The notes under the pieces were generated by a model. The model did not search any database. It was not told the origin of the DNA and saw only the letters and a program-made list of their open reading frames with translations. This document shows positions 1-5,175 of a DNA stretch of 5,175 nt, piece by piece; positions within the stretch are counted from its first letter, which is position 1, and each line of letters opens with the position of its first letter. The stretch is taken from NCBI GenBank assembly GCA_947447845.1, contig CANFNO010000257.1, positions 1 through 5,175 on the forward strand, read 5' to 3'. A program made the translations under genes and the position numbers. The stretch comes from Burkholderiales bacterium (GTDB lineage Bacteria > Pseudomonadota > Gammaproteobacteria > Burkholderiales > Burkholderiaceae).

Positions 1-89
1 GTGGAAATATCCACACCCATTCCGCCTATGAGGATTGGCACCAGTTCCTGTTTGCCAAAACGCAGCCGAAAATCATCAAGTCGTTTCAT
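1..89 (-). CDS. Nitronate monooxygenase-like protein (2-nitropropane dioxygenase family), N-terminus only
   Basis: Minus-strand reading frame that runs off the left edge, so only about 29 residues are visible. They read MKRLDDFRLRFGKQ, then ELVPILIGGMGVDIS. A short lead-in followed by a P-I-x-x-GGMG-x-x-IS strand is typical of the first beta strand and FMN phosphate-side glycine loop of nitronate monooxygenases, flavin enzymes that oxidise alkyl nitronates. Members with this start are common in Burkholderiales. Three in-frame ATGs exist, at 110, 95 and 89, with a stop codon at 111-113. I chose 89 because a GGGA lies five bases upstream and family members usually begin near this point. The gene is divergent from greB. 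The family call rests on about 30 residues; another TIM-barrel flavoprotein such as an enoyl-ACP reductase (FabK) type cannot be excluded. Confidence 0.65.
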   Translation of the reverse strand, partial: MKRLDDFRLRFGKQELVPILIGGMGVDIS

Positions 90-120
90 TGCCATCCCGA
101 TCGGGGTCATTTAGTACTGT

Positions 121-144
121 AAAAAATGCTGCCACCCGGCAGCA
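121..144 (-). terminator. Intrinsic terminator-like hairpin in the leader of the nitronate monooxygenase-like gene
   Basis: On the minus strand a perfect 7-bp stem (TGCTGCC at 144-138, GGCAGCA at 133-127) closes a four-base GGGT loop and is followed at once by six T (126-121). That is the standard form of a Rho-independent terminator. On the plus strand the A run precedes the hairpin, so it should not end plus-strand transcripts. Its position is odd: it ends only 10 to 31 bases before the possible starts of the minus-strand gene at the left edge. It may stop leftward antisense transcription leaving the greB region, or act as an attenuator in that gene's leader. The structure is seen; the role is inferred. 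Confidence 0.6.
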
Positions 145-270
145 GTCCTCGATTATCAGGCAGCCCGTCGAAGTTACAGATGCGTCAGCGCAAGTAGCCA
201 TTTTATGACCGCGCGTTTTACCTCTTCACAAGCACGGCATTTCGGGTCTGCGCTGTTAAAGTCATGCGCC

Positions 271-822
271 ATGAACAAGGCCTTTACCAAAGAGTCCGAC
301 CATGAGGACGACGACGAGCTGCAATTGCCGGAATTGCCCTCGGGTGGCAAAAACTACATTACGCCACAAGGCTATGCGGCACTACGCGCCGAGTTTGCGG
401 AATTGATGGACAACGAACGTCCAAAAATCGTGGAGGCCGTTCACTGGGCTGCCAGCAATGGTGACCGATCGGAGAATGGCGACTACATCTATGGCAAAAA
501 GCGCCTGCGTGAGATCGACCGGCGGATCCGCTTTTTGACCAAACGCCTGGAAATTGCCGAAATTGCAGACCCCTCGGTGCACCACGGAAGTGAGCAGATC
601 TTTTTCGGAGCCACGGTGAAGTATGTGGACGATACAAACCTTGAGCGCACAGTGCGCATCATCGGCATTGACGAGGCAGACAGTTCCAAAGGCGAGGTCA
701 GCTGGATATCGCCGATTGCACGCACGCTGCTCAAGGCGCGTGTGGGTGATGAGCTCAAACTGGTTATGCCGGAGCGCGTGGCCAACATCGAAGTGTTGGC
801 TGTGGATTACCCCGCGCCCTAG
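271..822 (+). CDS. greB: Transcript cleavage factor GreB
   Basis: 183-residue Gre factor. Gre proteins enter the secondary channel of RNA polymerase and stimulate cleavage of backtracked RNA so that stalled complexes resume. Residues 28-103 form the N-terminal coiled coil: NYITPQGY opens the first helix, and ASNGDRSENGDY (61-72) is the hairpin tip, where D65 and E68 match the acidic pair that coordinates the catalytic Mg. About 105-183 is the FKBP-like C-terminal domain, including FFGATV and the SWISPIARTLL segment. It is about 25 residues longer than E. coli GreB because of an N-terminal extension rich in Asp/Glu (residues 8-16). I chose the ATG at 271 because Burkholderiales homologues begin MNKAFTKES; an in-frame ATG at 205 would add 22 residues unlike the family. 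No good Shine-Dalgarno precedes 271. The gene converges on spoT and the two overlap by four bases. Confidence 0.93.
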   Translation: MNKAFTKESDHEDDDELQLPELPSGGKNYITPQGYAALRAEFAELMDNERPKIVEAVHWAASNGDRSENGDYIYGKKRLREIDRRIRFLTKRLEIAEIADPSVHHGSEQIFFGATVKYVDDTNLERTVRIIGIDEADSSKGEVSWISPIARTLLKARVGDELKLVMPERVANIEVLAVDYPAP

Positions 823-3062
823 ATGCCGTTGGTGGACCCACCACGTTCGGCTTTGAGTACGCTGGTCGTGCGCCGTAGATTGCGCAAAGCGACCTCCAGG
901 TGGGCGGTGTCACGTACGGACACGAGGAAACGCAGTTGCCGTGCTTCCTGGCGACCCTCCTGGCCCATATCGATGTCGATGATGTCGGCCTCGGCAGCGG
1001 CCAGGGCCGTCGCCATTTTGGCCAACATGCCCTTGCTGTTGCTCCCGGTGACTGTGATCTGGGTTTTGAAAGAGCGCGTTGGCTCCTCCGACCAGTCCAC
1101 GCCGATAAAGCGTTCAGCGTCCTTGTTGCGCAGCTTGTTGGCGACCGGGCAGTCCTGCATGTGCACGACCAAGCCCTCGCCGCGCCCCAGATAGCCCGAA
1201 ATTTTGTCGCCAGGAATGGGGTGGCAACATTTGGCAAACTGCACAGACGCGCTCTCGCTGCCATCCAGGATGATGGCACCCACGCCGTTGGAATCGCGCG
1301 CAGTGAATCTTTCCCGTGTCAATAGCAACGCGTCGGGTTTATGCCCGGCCTCGGTCAAGAGGTGCACCAGTCGCTTCGCCACAATATTGGCAATGCGCTT
1401 GCCCAGGCCGATGTCGGTCAACAGGTCGTAACGCGTCTTGTTGCCGGTAAAGCGCAGCAGTTTGTCCCAAATAGGGGCGTAGGCCACATCATCACTGGGC
1501 AAGGACTCAAAACCTTCGGAGCGCAACGCTTGTTGCAAGAGTCGCTCGCCCAGGCTTTCCGACTCGGTTTGCTCCATGGTTTTAAGATGATGGCGGATCT
1601 TCGAACGCGCCCGACCGGTGCGCACAAAGTCCAGCCAATTCGGATTGGGCGAGGAGACCTGAGCCGTCACCACTTCCACCACATCGCCATTCTTTAATTC
1701 GGTACGCAGGGGCACCTGTTCGCCGTTGATGCGCGCGGCCACGGTGCGATCGCCAACATTGCTGTGGATGGCGTAGGCAAAGTCCACCACCGTGGCACCC
1801 CGCGGCAGGGCCAGAATCTGGGTCTTAGGGGTAAACACATACACCGCATCCGGGAAAAGATCGACTTTTACGTGATCCCAGAATTCGGTGGCATCGTGGG
1901 TTTCGTCCTGAATATCGAGCAGCGATTGCAGCCATTGGCTGCCCAGTCGGTCGGCTGCCAGGTCATGCGGATGGTTTACCTTGTAGAGCCAATGTGCGGC
2001 TACCCCGGATTCAGCCACCACATGCATGCTCTCGGTACGCATCTGGAATTCCACATTGATGCCCGCCGGCCCAACCAGAGTGGTGTGGAGTGACTGGTAA
2101 CCATTGAGCTTGGCAATGGCGATGTGGTCTTTAAACTTTCCTGGTACCGGTTTGTAGAGCTGATGCAAAAGGCCCAGCGCTTTGTAGCAATCAATCGTGC
2201 TGGGCACCAGTACCCGGAAACCATAGATGTCGGTCACCTGGGCAAAACTCAGGTGCTTGCTTTGCATCTTGGTGTAAATCGAATACAGCGACTTCTCGCG
2301 CCCGGCTATGCGCACTGGCATGGACGCCGCAGCAAAAACAGCTTCCACCTCCTTTTGCACCTTTTGAATCAGATCGCGCCTGCGACTGCGCGCCTTTGTC
2401 ACCGCCTTGGTCAGGGTGGCATAGCGCCAGGGACGCAGGTGCTTGAACGACAAGTCCTGTAATTCACGGTAAGTGCTGTTGAGCCCCAATCGGTGCGCAA
2501 TCGGAGCGTAGATATCCAGGGTTTCTGTCGCGATACGGTTCCATTTGGAGCGCGGCATGTCCGACAGGGTGCGCATATTGTGCGAACGGTCAGCCAGTTT
2601 GATCAGAATGACGCGCACATCGCGGGCCATGGCCAGCAACATTTTGCGGAAGGACTCGGCCTGGTTTTCTTCGCGGGTGTTGAAGTGCAGCTTGTCGAGC
2701 TTGGTCAACCCATCGACCAACTCGGCTACGGGAGAGCCAAAGCGCTCGATCAGTTCGATCTTGGTAACCCCGCAATCTTCCATGGCGTCGTGCAGCAGGG
2801 CTGCCATCAGTGCCTGCGCATCCAGCTTCCATTCGGTGCACTGCACAGCCACTGCAATCGGGTGCGTAATGTAGGGTTCACCGTTATTGCGCATCTGCCC
2901 CAAATGGGCCTGGTCAGCAAAACGGTAAGCGGCGCGCACCTGTTCGCCATCACTCGCCGACAGGTAATCCAGCCGGGCCGTCAACCCGGCAAAACTGGCG
3001 GACGCAGCATTGGCTACGGCCGTACTAACGGTTGGTAAAGGAGTGGAAGCGGCATGACCCAT
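819..3062 (-). CDS. spoT: Bifunctional (p)ppGpp synthetase / hydrolase SpoT (RelA/SpoT homologue)
   Basis: 747-residue long RSH protein that makes (p)ppGpp from GTP/GDP and ATP and hydrolyses it, setting the stringent-response alarmone level. The N-terminal HD hydrolase looks intact: metal ligands H67, H91, D92 and D158 and catalytic E95/D96 (LLHDAMED, LADRSHNMRT) are present. The synthetase domain (about 235-360) has GREKSLYSIYTKM (254-266), D278, Y322 in NGYQSLHT and E338. Then come TGS (about 401-467), a helical region, a conserved-Cys domain (C612, C613, H634, C638) and a C-terminal ACT domain (about 664-740). The acidic EXDD motif of monofunctional RelA is replaced by KFKD (309-312), close to the RXKD of bifunctional enzymes. 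The intact HD site and the rpoZ neighbour both support SpoT over RelA. The start at 3062 has an in-frame stop two codons upstream and no Shine-Dalgarno. The first 25 residues are Ala/Ser-rich and not conserved in type. Confidence 0.96.
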   Translation of the reverse strand: MGHAASTPLPTVSTAVANAASASFAGLTARLDYLSASDGEQVRAAYRFADQAHLGQMRNNGEPYITHPIAVAVQCTEWKLDAQALMAALLHDAMEDCGVTKIELIERFGSPVAELVDGLTKLDKLHFNTREENQAESFRKMLLAMARDVRVILIKLADRSHNMRTLSDMPRSKWNRIATETLDIYAPIAHRLGLNSTYRELQDLSFKHLRPWRYATLTKAVTKARSRRRDLIQKVQKEVEAVFAAASMPVRIAGREKSLYSIYTKMQSKHLSFAQVTDIYGFRVLVPSTIDCYKALGLLHQLYKPVPGKFKDHIAIAKLNGYQSLHTTLVGPAGINVEFQMRTESMHVVAESGVAAHWLYKVNHPHDLAADRLGSQWLQSLLDIQDETHDATEFWDHVKVDLFPDAVYVFTPKTQILALPRGATVVDFAYAIHSNVGDRTVAARINGEQVPLRTELKNGDVVEVVTAQVSSPNPNWLDFVRTGRARSKIRHHLKTMEQTESESLGERLLQQALRSEGFESLPSDDVAYAPIWDKLLRFTGNKTRYDLLTDIGLGKRIANIVAKRLVHLLTEAGHKPDALLLTRERFTARDSNGVGAIILDGSESASVQFAKCCHPIPGDKISGYLGRGEGLVVHMQDCPVANKLRNKDAERFIGVDWSEEPTRSFKTQITVTGSNSKGMLAKMATALAAAEADIIDIDMGQEGRQEARQLRFLVSVRDTAHLEVALRNLRRTTSVLKAERGGSTNGI
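825..851 (+). terminator. Weak hairpin just after the greB stop, possible greB terminator
   Basis: Three bases after the greB stop an imperfect hairpin can form. GCCG (825-828) pairs with CGGC (848-851). Inside it, TGGTGG (830-835) pairs with CCACCA (838-843), with an asymmetric internal loop. Only three T follow (852-854), so as an intrinsic terminator it is weak. It lies inside the last codons of spoT, which encode GGS and neighbouring residues, so coding constraint may explain the repeat. It is the only stem-loop I see that could end greB transcripts near the convergent junction. Confidence 0.3.
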
Positions 3063-3098
3063 GTACTAAATGTAGCGCAGGGCCGCAATGCTTGTGAA
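3062..3098 (-). promoter_or_regulatory. Candidate sigma-70-type promoter of spoT, start point at or near the ATG
   Basis: On the minus strand a TTCACA hexamer (3098-3093, five of six to TTGACA) is separated by 18 bases from TACATT (3074-3069, four of six to TATAAT). Initiation six or seven bases further on would fall at 3063-3062, on the spoT ATG itself. The lack of any Shine-Dalgarno before spoT fits a leaderless mRNA. The promoter lies just downstream of the rpoZ terminator, where an independent promoter for spoT would be needed. It is a consensus match by eye only. Confidence 0.4.
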
Positions 3099-3115
3099 TA
3101 CGGCGCGTTTAGACG

Positions 3116-3141
3116 AAAAAAAACACCGCAAGCGGTGCTTT
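3116..3141 (-). terminator. Intrinsic terminator of the yicC-gmk-rpoZ operon
   Basis: On the minus strand, 19 bases after the rpoZ stop, GCACCGC and GCGGTGT form a stem with one G-T wobble. A CUUG-type tetraloop caps it, with the inner C-G pair closing over TT. The stem can lengthen by three A-T pairs (AAA at 3141-3139 with T residues of the tail), and a run of eight T (3123-3116) follows. This is a strong Rho-independent terminator in form. It separates rpoZ from spoT, so spoT should depend on read-through or on its own promoter. Confidence 0.85.
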
Positions 3142-3160
3142 GATTCGGGCGTGCAGCCGA

Positions 3161-3364
3161 TTAAAGCGGCACTTTTTTCAGCATCTCGATGCCGATTTTG
3201 CCTGCAGCAATCTCACGCAGGGCGGTTACGCCAGGCTTGTTCTTGCTTTCAATCTTGGGCGTGTGGCCCTGGCTGAGCATGCGCGCACGGTAGGTTGCGG
3301 CCAACACGAGCTGGAAGCGATTGGGGATTTTCTCCAGGCAATCTTCAACGGTAATACGGGCCAT
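3161..3364 (-). CDS. rpoZ: DNA-directed RNA polymerase subunit omega
   Basis: 67-residue omega subunit, which folds around the C-terminal part of beta-prime and aids polymerase assembly and stability. It begins [20 protein letters not shown], followed by [13 protein letters not shown] and the [16 protein letters not shown] block, the conserved omega core. The N-terminal MAR segment that helps form (p)ppGpp site 1 in E. coli RNA polymerase is kept. The protein lacks the long C-terminal tail of the 91-residue E. coli protein, as is normal in Burkholderiales. I chose the ATG at 3364 because it begins the family motif and has a GGAG six bases upstream; an upstream in-frame ATG at 3460 lies inside gmk and would add residues foreign to the family. 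It starts 16 bases after the gmk stop and is the last gene of the inferred operon. Confidence 0.95.
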   Translation of the reverse strand: MARITVEDCLEKIPNRFQLVLAATYRARMLSQGHTPKIESKNKPGVTALREIAAGKIGIEMLKKVPL

Positions 3365-3370
3365 GAAATT

Positions 3371-3374
3371 CTCC
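3371..3374 (-). promoter_or_regulatory. Shine-Dalgarno site of rpoZ
   Basis: GGAG on the minus strand, six bases before the rpoZ ATG at 3364 and inside the 16-base gap after gmk. It is the clearest ribosome binding site in the window and decides the omega start against the upstream ATG at 3460. Its closeness to the gmk stop makes translational coupling plausible. Confidence 0.7.
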
Positions 3375-3380
3375 AAAAAC

Positions 3381-4007
3381 TTAAGGGATATGCAGCGCTT
3401 TGAATGTTTCGGCCCGTGCACGACGCTGTGCCGAAAACTTGAGCCGCTGGGAGTGAACAATGGCTTTCAGATCGAAGAGCGCACGGTCAAACAACTCGTT
3501 GATTATAACGAAATCGAATTTATCCACATGCGCTACCTCGGCCTGGGCATTGCGCATGCGCAGATCGATGATGTCGGGGGCGTCCTCGCCGCGGCGTTCC
3601 AGGCGCGAGCGCAACTCTTCCCAACTGGGTGGCAGGATAAAGATGCAGATGGCGTTGGAGAAGATGTTCTTGATTTGCAGCGCACCCTGGAAGTCAATTT
3701 CCAGAATCACGTCTGCGCCTTGGGCCATGCGCTCTTCAATGGCTTTCTTGGAGGTTCCGTAGCGCTGGCTGTGCACATGGGCCCACTCGACAAAGCTGTC
3801 GGCAGCGACCATGGCATCGAATTCACCGCTTGAGACAAAAAAGTATTCACGTCCATGCTTTTCCTGGCCGCGCGGTGGCCGCGTGGTGTGCGACACCGAG
3901 GGTTGAACGTGTGAGTCGAGTTCCAGCAGCGCTTTGACCAGGCTGGACTTTCCGGCCCCGCTAGGTGCTGCGACGACAAAGAGGTTACCGGGATAGTCCA
4001 TGGACAT
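3381..4007 (-). CDS. gmk: Guanylate kinase
   Basis: 208-residue cytosolic enzyme that phosphorylates GMP (and dGMP) with ATP to give GDP, an essential step towards GTP and also towards (p)ppGpp substrates. The P-loop is APSGAGKSS (residues 14-22, K20 and S21). The GMP-binding lid follows as [21 protein letters not shown] (37-57), with the S-x-S-x-TTR signature, E49 and Y55. [13 protein letters not shown] carries the acidic residue that contacts nucleotide, and the [15 protein letters not shown] and FDFVIINE segments complete the fold. The length matches E. coli Gmk (207). The ATG at 4007 is used; an ATG at 4001, giving MDYPGN, fits several relatives equally well, and neither has a clear Shine-Dalgarno. 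It lies 29 bases after yicC and 16 before rpoZ. The gmk-rpoZ-spoT order is also that of E. coli. Confidence 0.95.
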   Translation of the reverse strand: MSMDYPGNLFVVAAPSGAGKSSLVKALLELDSHVQPSVSHTTRPPRGQEKHGREYFFVSSGEFDAMVAADSFVEWAHVHSQRYGTSKKAIEERMAQGADVILEIDFQGALQIKNIFSNAICIFILPPSWEELRSRLERRGEDAPDIIDLRMRNAQAEVAHVDKFDFVIINELFDRALFDLKAIVHSQRLKFSAQRRARAETFKALHIP

Positions 4008-4036
4008 GGCTGAGTGCTGCGGATGGCTAAAGCGCT

Positions 4037-4954
4037 CTATTCTATGTTCTGCACCTGCTCGCGCATCTGCTCGATCAAAACCTTCATGTCCACCGAGATA
4101 TGGGTCAGTTCCAGTGCCGTGGACTTGGAGCCCATGGTGTTGGCTTCGCGGTGCAACTCCTGAATCAGAAAGTCCAGACGCTTGCCCACTTCGCCGCCTT
4201 TTTTAAGCAGGCGCTCAATTTCGTCCAGATGCGAGTTGAGGCGGGTGATTTCTTCGGCCACGTCGATGCGGATAGCAAAGGCTGTGGCCTCGGTCAGCGC
4301 CCGGTCTTGTGCGGCTTCGGGCAGGCTGGCGCCGTCGGCCAGTGCCATGGCTTCTTTCCAGCGGTCCAGAAAGCGCTGGCGCTGCTGTTCCACCAGTTGG
4401 GGCACCAAGGGCAGGGCCTGCGTTGCCAAGGCACGCAACTGCGTCAGGCGATCCGTCAGCATGGTGGACAGGCGTGCACCTTCGCGCTGGCGCGCGCCAA
4501 GCAACTCCTTGAGTGCCTTCTCTGCCAATGGCATAACGGCCTCACTCCAGTCGCGGGTTCCGGATTGTTCGGCCGCAGAAAAGCGCAGCACGTCGGCCAC
4601 GCTCAGTGGAGCAGCCAGCGGCAGCCAGGCCTTGATGCTGTCCTGTGCGCCATTCAGGCGGTGCAGCAGTTTGGTGCTTGGTTCGGTGACGCCGGTGGCG
4701 TTGGCGGTTTCGATCGAGGCGCGCACCTCCACCTTGCCGCGCTTGAGCTTACCGATGATCAGGTCGCGCAGGGCCGGTTCAAACTGGCGCAGGTCTTCCG
4801 GCAGGCGAAACGACAGATCCAGAAAGCGGCTGTTCACCGAACGTATTTCCAGCCCTAATTGGGCTGCGGGCGGGTTACGGGTGTCGGAATCCGTTTGGGC
4901 GTTGGCTGTGCTGTGCTGTGCACTGGCATAGCCAGTCATGCTGTAAACTGGCAT
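4037..4954 (-). CDS. yicC: YicC family endoribonuclease / stress-induced protein
   Basis: 305-residue YicC family protein. E. coli YicC is reported as an endoribonuclease linked to decay of the small RNA RyhB; the role here is taken from the family. The start, [13 protein letters not shown], is the hallmark SMTGYA(S/R) opening. The N-terminal domain continues with [19 protein letters not shown]. The C-terminal domain ends in the strongly conserved block from about 258 to 305: [20 protein letters not shown], then a helix closing in REQVQNIE. A polar, Ala/Thr/Asn-rich insert at about 14-30 explains most of the extra length over the 287-residue E. coli protein. I prefer the ATG at 4954 because it begins the family motif and has GAG eight bases upstream; an ATG at 4972 would add six residues. 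It is the first gene of the inferred yicC-gmk-rpoZ operon and is divergent from the kinase gene. Confidence 0.9.
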   Translation of the reverse strand: MPVYSMTGYASAQHSTANAQTDSDTRNPPAAQLGLEIRSVNSRFLDLSFRLPEDLRQFEPALRDLIIGKLKRGKVEVRASIETANATGVTEPSTKLLHRLNGAQDSIKAWLPLAAPLSVADVLRFSAAEQSGTRDWSEAVMPLAEKALKELLGARQREGARLSTMLTDRLTQLRALATQALPLVPQLVEQQRQRFLDRWKEAMALADGASLPEAAQDRALTEATAFAIRIDVAEEITRLNSHLDEIERLLKKGGEVGKRLDFLIQELHREANTMGSKSTALELTHISVDMKVLIEQMREQVQNIE

Positions 4955-5032
4955 TGCGGGTTCTCGGGTCATTTGGGACGGCCCTGAGAATAACCTGATT
5001 TAGAACGCAGCCAGAGCAAGCCACTTCAATCC
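4955..5032. promoter_or_regulatory. Divergent intergenic region between yicC and the Ser/Thr kinase gene
   Basis: About 78 bases between two divergent starts, which must hold the promoter of the yicC-gmk-rpoZ operon and probably that of the kinase gene. It is locally richer in A and T (TTATTC and TTCTAAAT on the minus strand). I found no hexamer pair close enough to consensus to name, no strong inverted repeat and no terminator. Confidence 0.4.
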
Positions 5033-5175
5033 ATGTCCAAGGTAAAGCCTTCACCGTTGCCCCCCGACACCGTCATCGGTGGCTACCGCATTGTGCGCAA
5101 AGTAGCCGCTGGCGGTTTTGGTTTGGTTTATCTGGCGCTGGATCCCGAAGGCCAGCAGGTTGCGGTCAAGGAATA
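5033..5175 (+). CDS. Serine/threonine protein kinase, N-terminus only
   Basis: Starts at the ATG at 5033 and runs off the right edge; 47 residues are visible. After a Pro-rich lead (KPSPLPPDTVIGGYRIV) comes the glycine-rich loop VAAGGFGLVYLA (residues 24-35), then VAVKE (43-47), where K46 is the ATP-binding lysine of the Hanks-type fold. The first glycine of the usual G-x-G-x-x-G loop is alanine here (A25), while G27 and G30 are kept; this is tolerated in many bacterial kinases. Homologues in Burkholderiales read VAxKEYLP at this point, and the window ends within the next codon, which begins TA. There is no strong Shine-Dalgarno. Substrate and C-terminal architecture cannot be seen. In relatives a PP2C-type phosphatase gene often follows, which lies outside this window. 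Confidence 0.88.
   Translation, partial: MSKVKPSPLPPDTVIGGYRIVRKVAAGGFGLVYLALDPEGQQVAVKE

Noticed and set aside
76..201. 41-codon minus-strand open frame through the hairpin, ending just inside the nitronate monooxygenase-like gene, with four Cys including a CC pair in the stem.
   Set aside because: It looks like a possible leader peptide, but no ribosome binding site precedes its ATG at 201, and the Cys codons follow from the TGCTGCC stem sequence. Not supported as a gene.
205..270. Longer GreB start at the ATG at 205.
   Set aside because: The extra 22 residues do not look like GreB homologues, which begin MNKAFTKES at 271, and no good Shine-Dalgarno supports 205. It remains possible but less likely.
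111..270. Possible greB promoters (for example GTTACA at 173 or TTAAAG at 256).
   Set aside because: No -35/-10 pair with acceptable spacing and match was found, so none is annotated.
2493..3038. 181-codon plus-strand open frame opposite the 5' part of spoT.
   Set aside because: It is antisense to the conserved HD domain, has no family resemblance and no ribosome binding site; chance opening from codon bias.
3063..3072. GTACTAAATG occurs here on the plus strand and again on the minus strand at the left-edge gene start (118-109).
   Set aside because: A ten-base match in opposite orientation relative to the neighbouring genes, with no wider similarity; likely chance.
3365..3460. Longer omega start at the ATG at 3460.
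   Set aside because: It would overlap the end of gmk by 80 bases and add 32 residues foreign to omega; the ATG at 3364 has a clear GGAG and starts the MAR motif.
4100..4931. Two long plus-strand open frames (about 250 codons each) opposite yicC.
   Set aside because: They lie in two different frames antisense to a clearly conserved gene, show no recognisable motif and are rich in residues expected from reading GC-biased codons backwards. They are shadows of yicC.

Overview
The window looks like a core-chromosome segment of a betaproteobacterium, most likely Burkholderiales near Comamonadaceae (Rhodoferax or Polaromonas relatives). This rests on protein resemblance, on the very short 67-residue omega subunit usual for that order, and on the yicC-gmk-rpoZ-spoT gene set beside greB and a Ser/Thr kinase. 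The family-level placement is inferred from recognition, not from a search. I see no mobile element, CRISPR array, tRNA or rRNA, and base composition looks even throughout.

Layout from left to right: (1) the N-terminus of a nitronate monooxygenase-like gene on the minus strand, cut by the window edge. (2) A 181-base divergent intergenic stretch (90-270) that carries a strong minus-strand hairpin followed by six T. (3) greB on the plus strand. (4) spoT on the minus strand, converging on greB so that both TAG stops lie in one CTAG palindrome. (5) A 98-base gap holding a clear intrinsic terminator for the upstream operon and a candidate spoT promoter. (6) The minus-strand cluster yicC, gmk, rpoZ, with gaps of 29 and 16 bases, read as one operon. 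(7) A short divergent intergenic region (4955-5032), then the start of a Ser/Thr protein kinase on the plus strand, cut by the right edge.

The genes share a theme of guanine nucleotides and transcription control. Gmk makes GDP from GMP. SpoT makes and degrades (p)ppGpp. Omega carries part of one (p)ppGpp site on RNA polymerase in E. coli. GreB acts through the polymerase secondary channel, where DksA also binds. YicC is an RNA-processing protein family. This arrangement is largely conserved in proteobacteria, and I do not find a new system here. The points most worth a second look are regulatory: the terminator/promoter junction that may give spoT a leaderless mRNA, the terminator-like hairpin just upstream of the nitronate monooxygenase start, and the shared-stop convergent overlap of greB and spoT.
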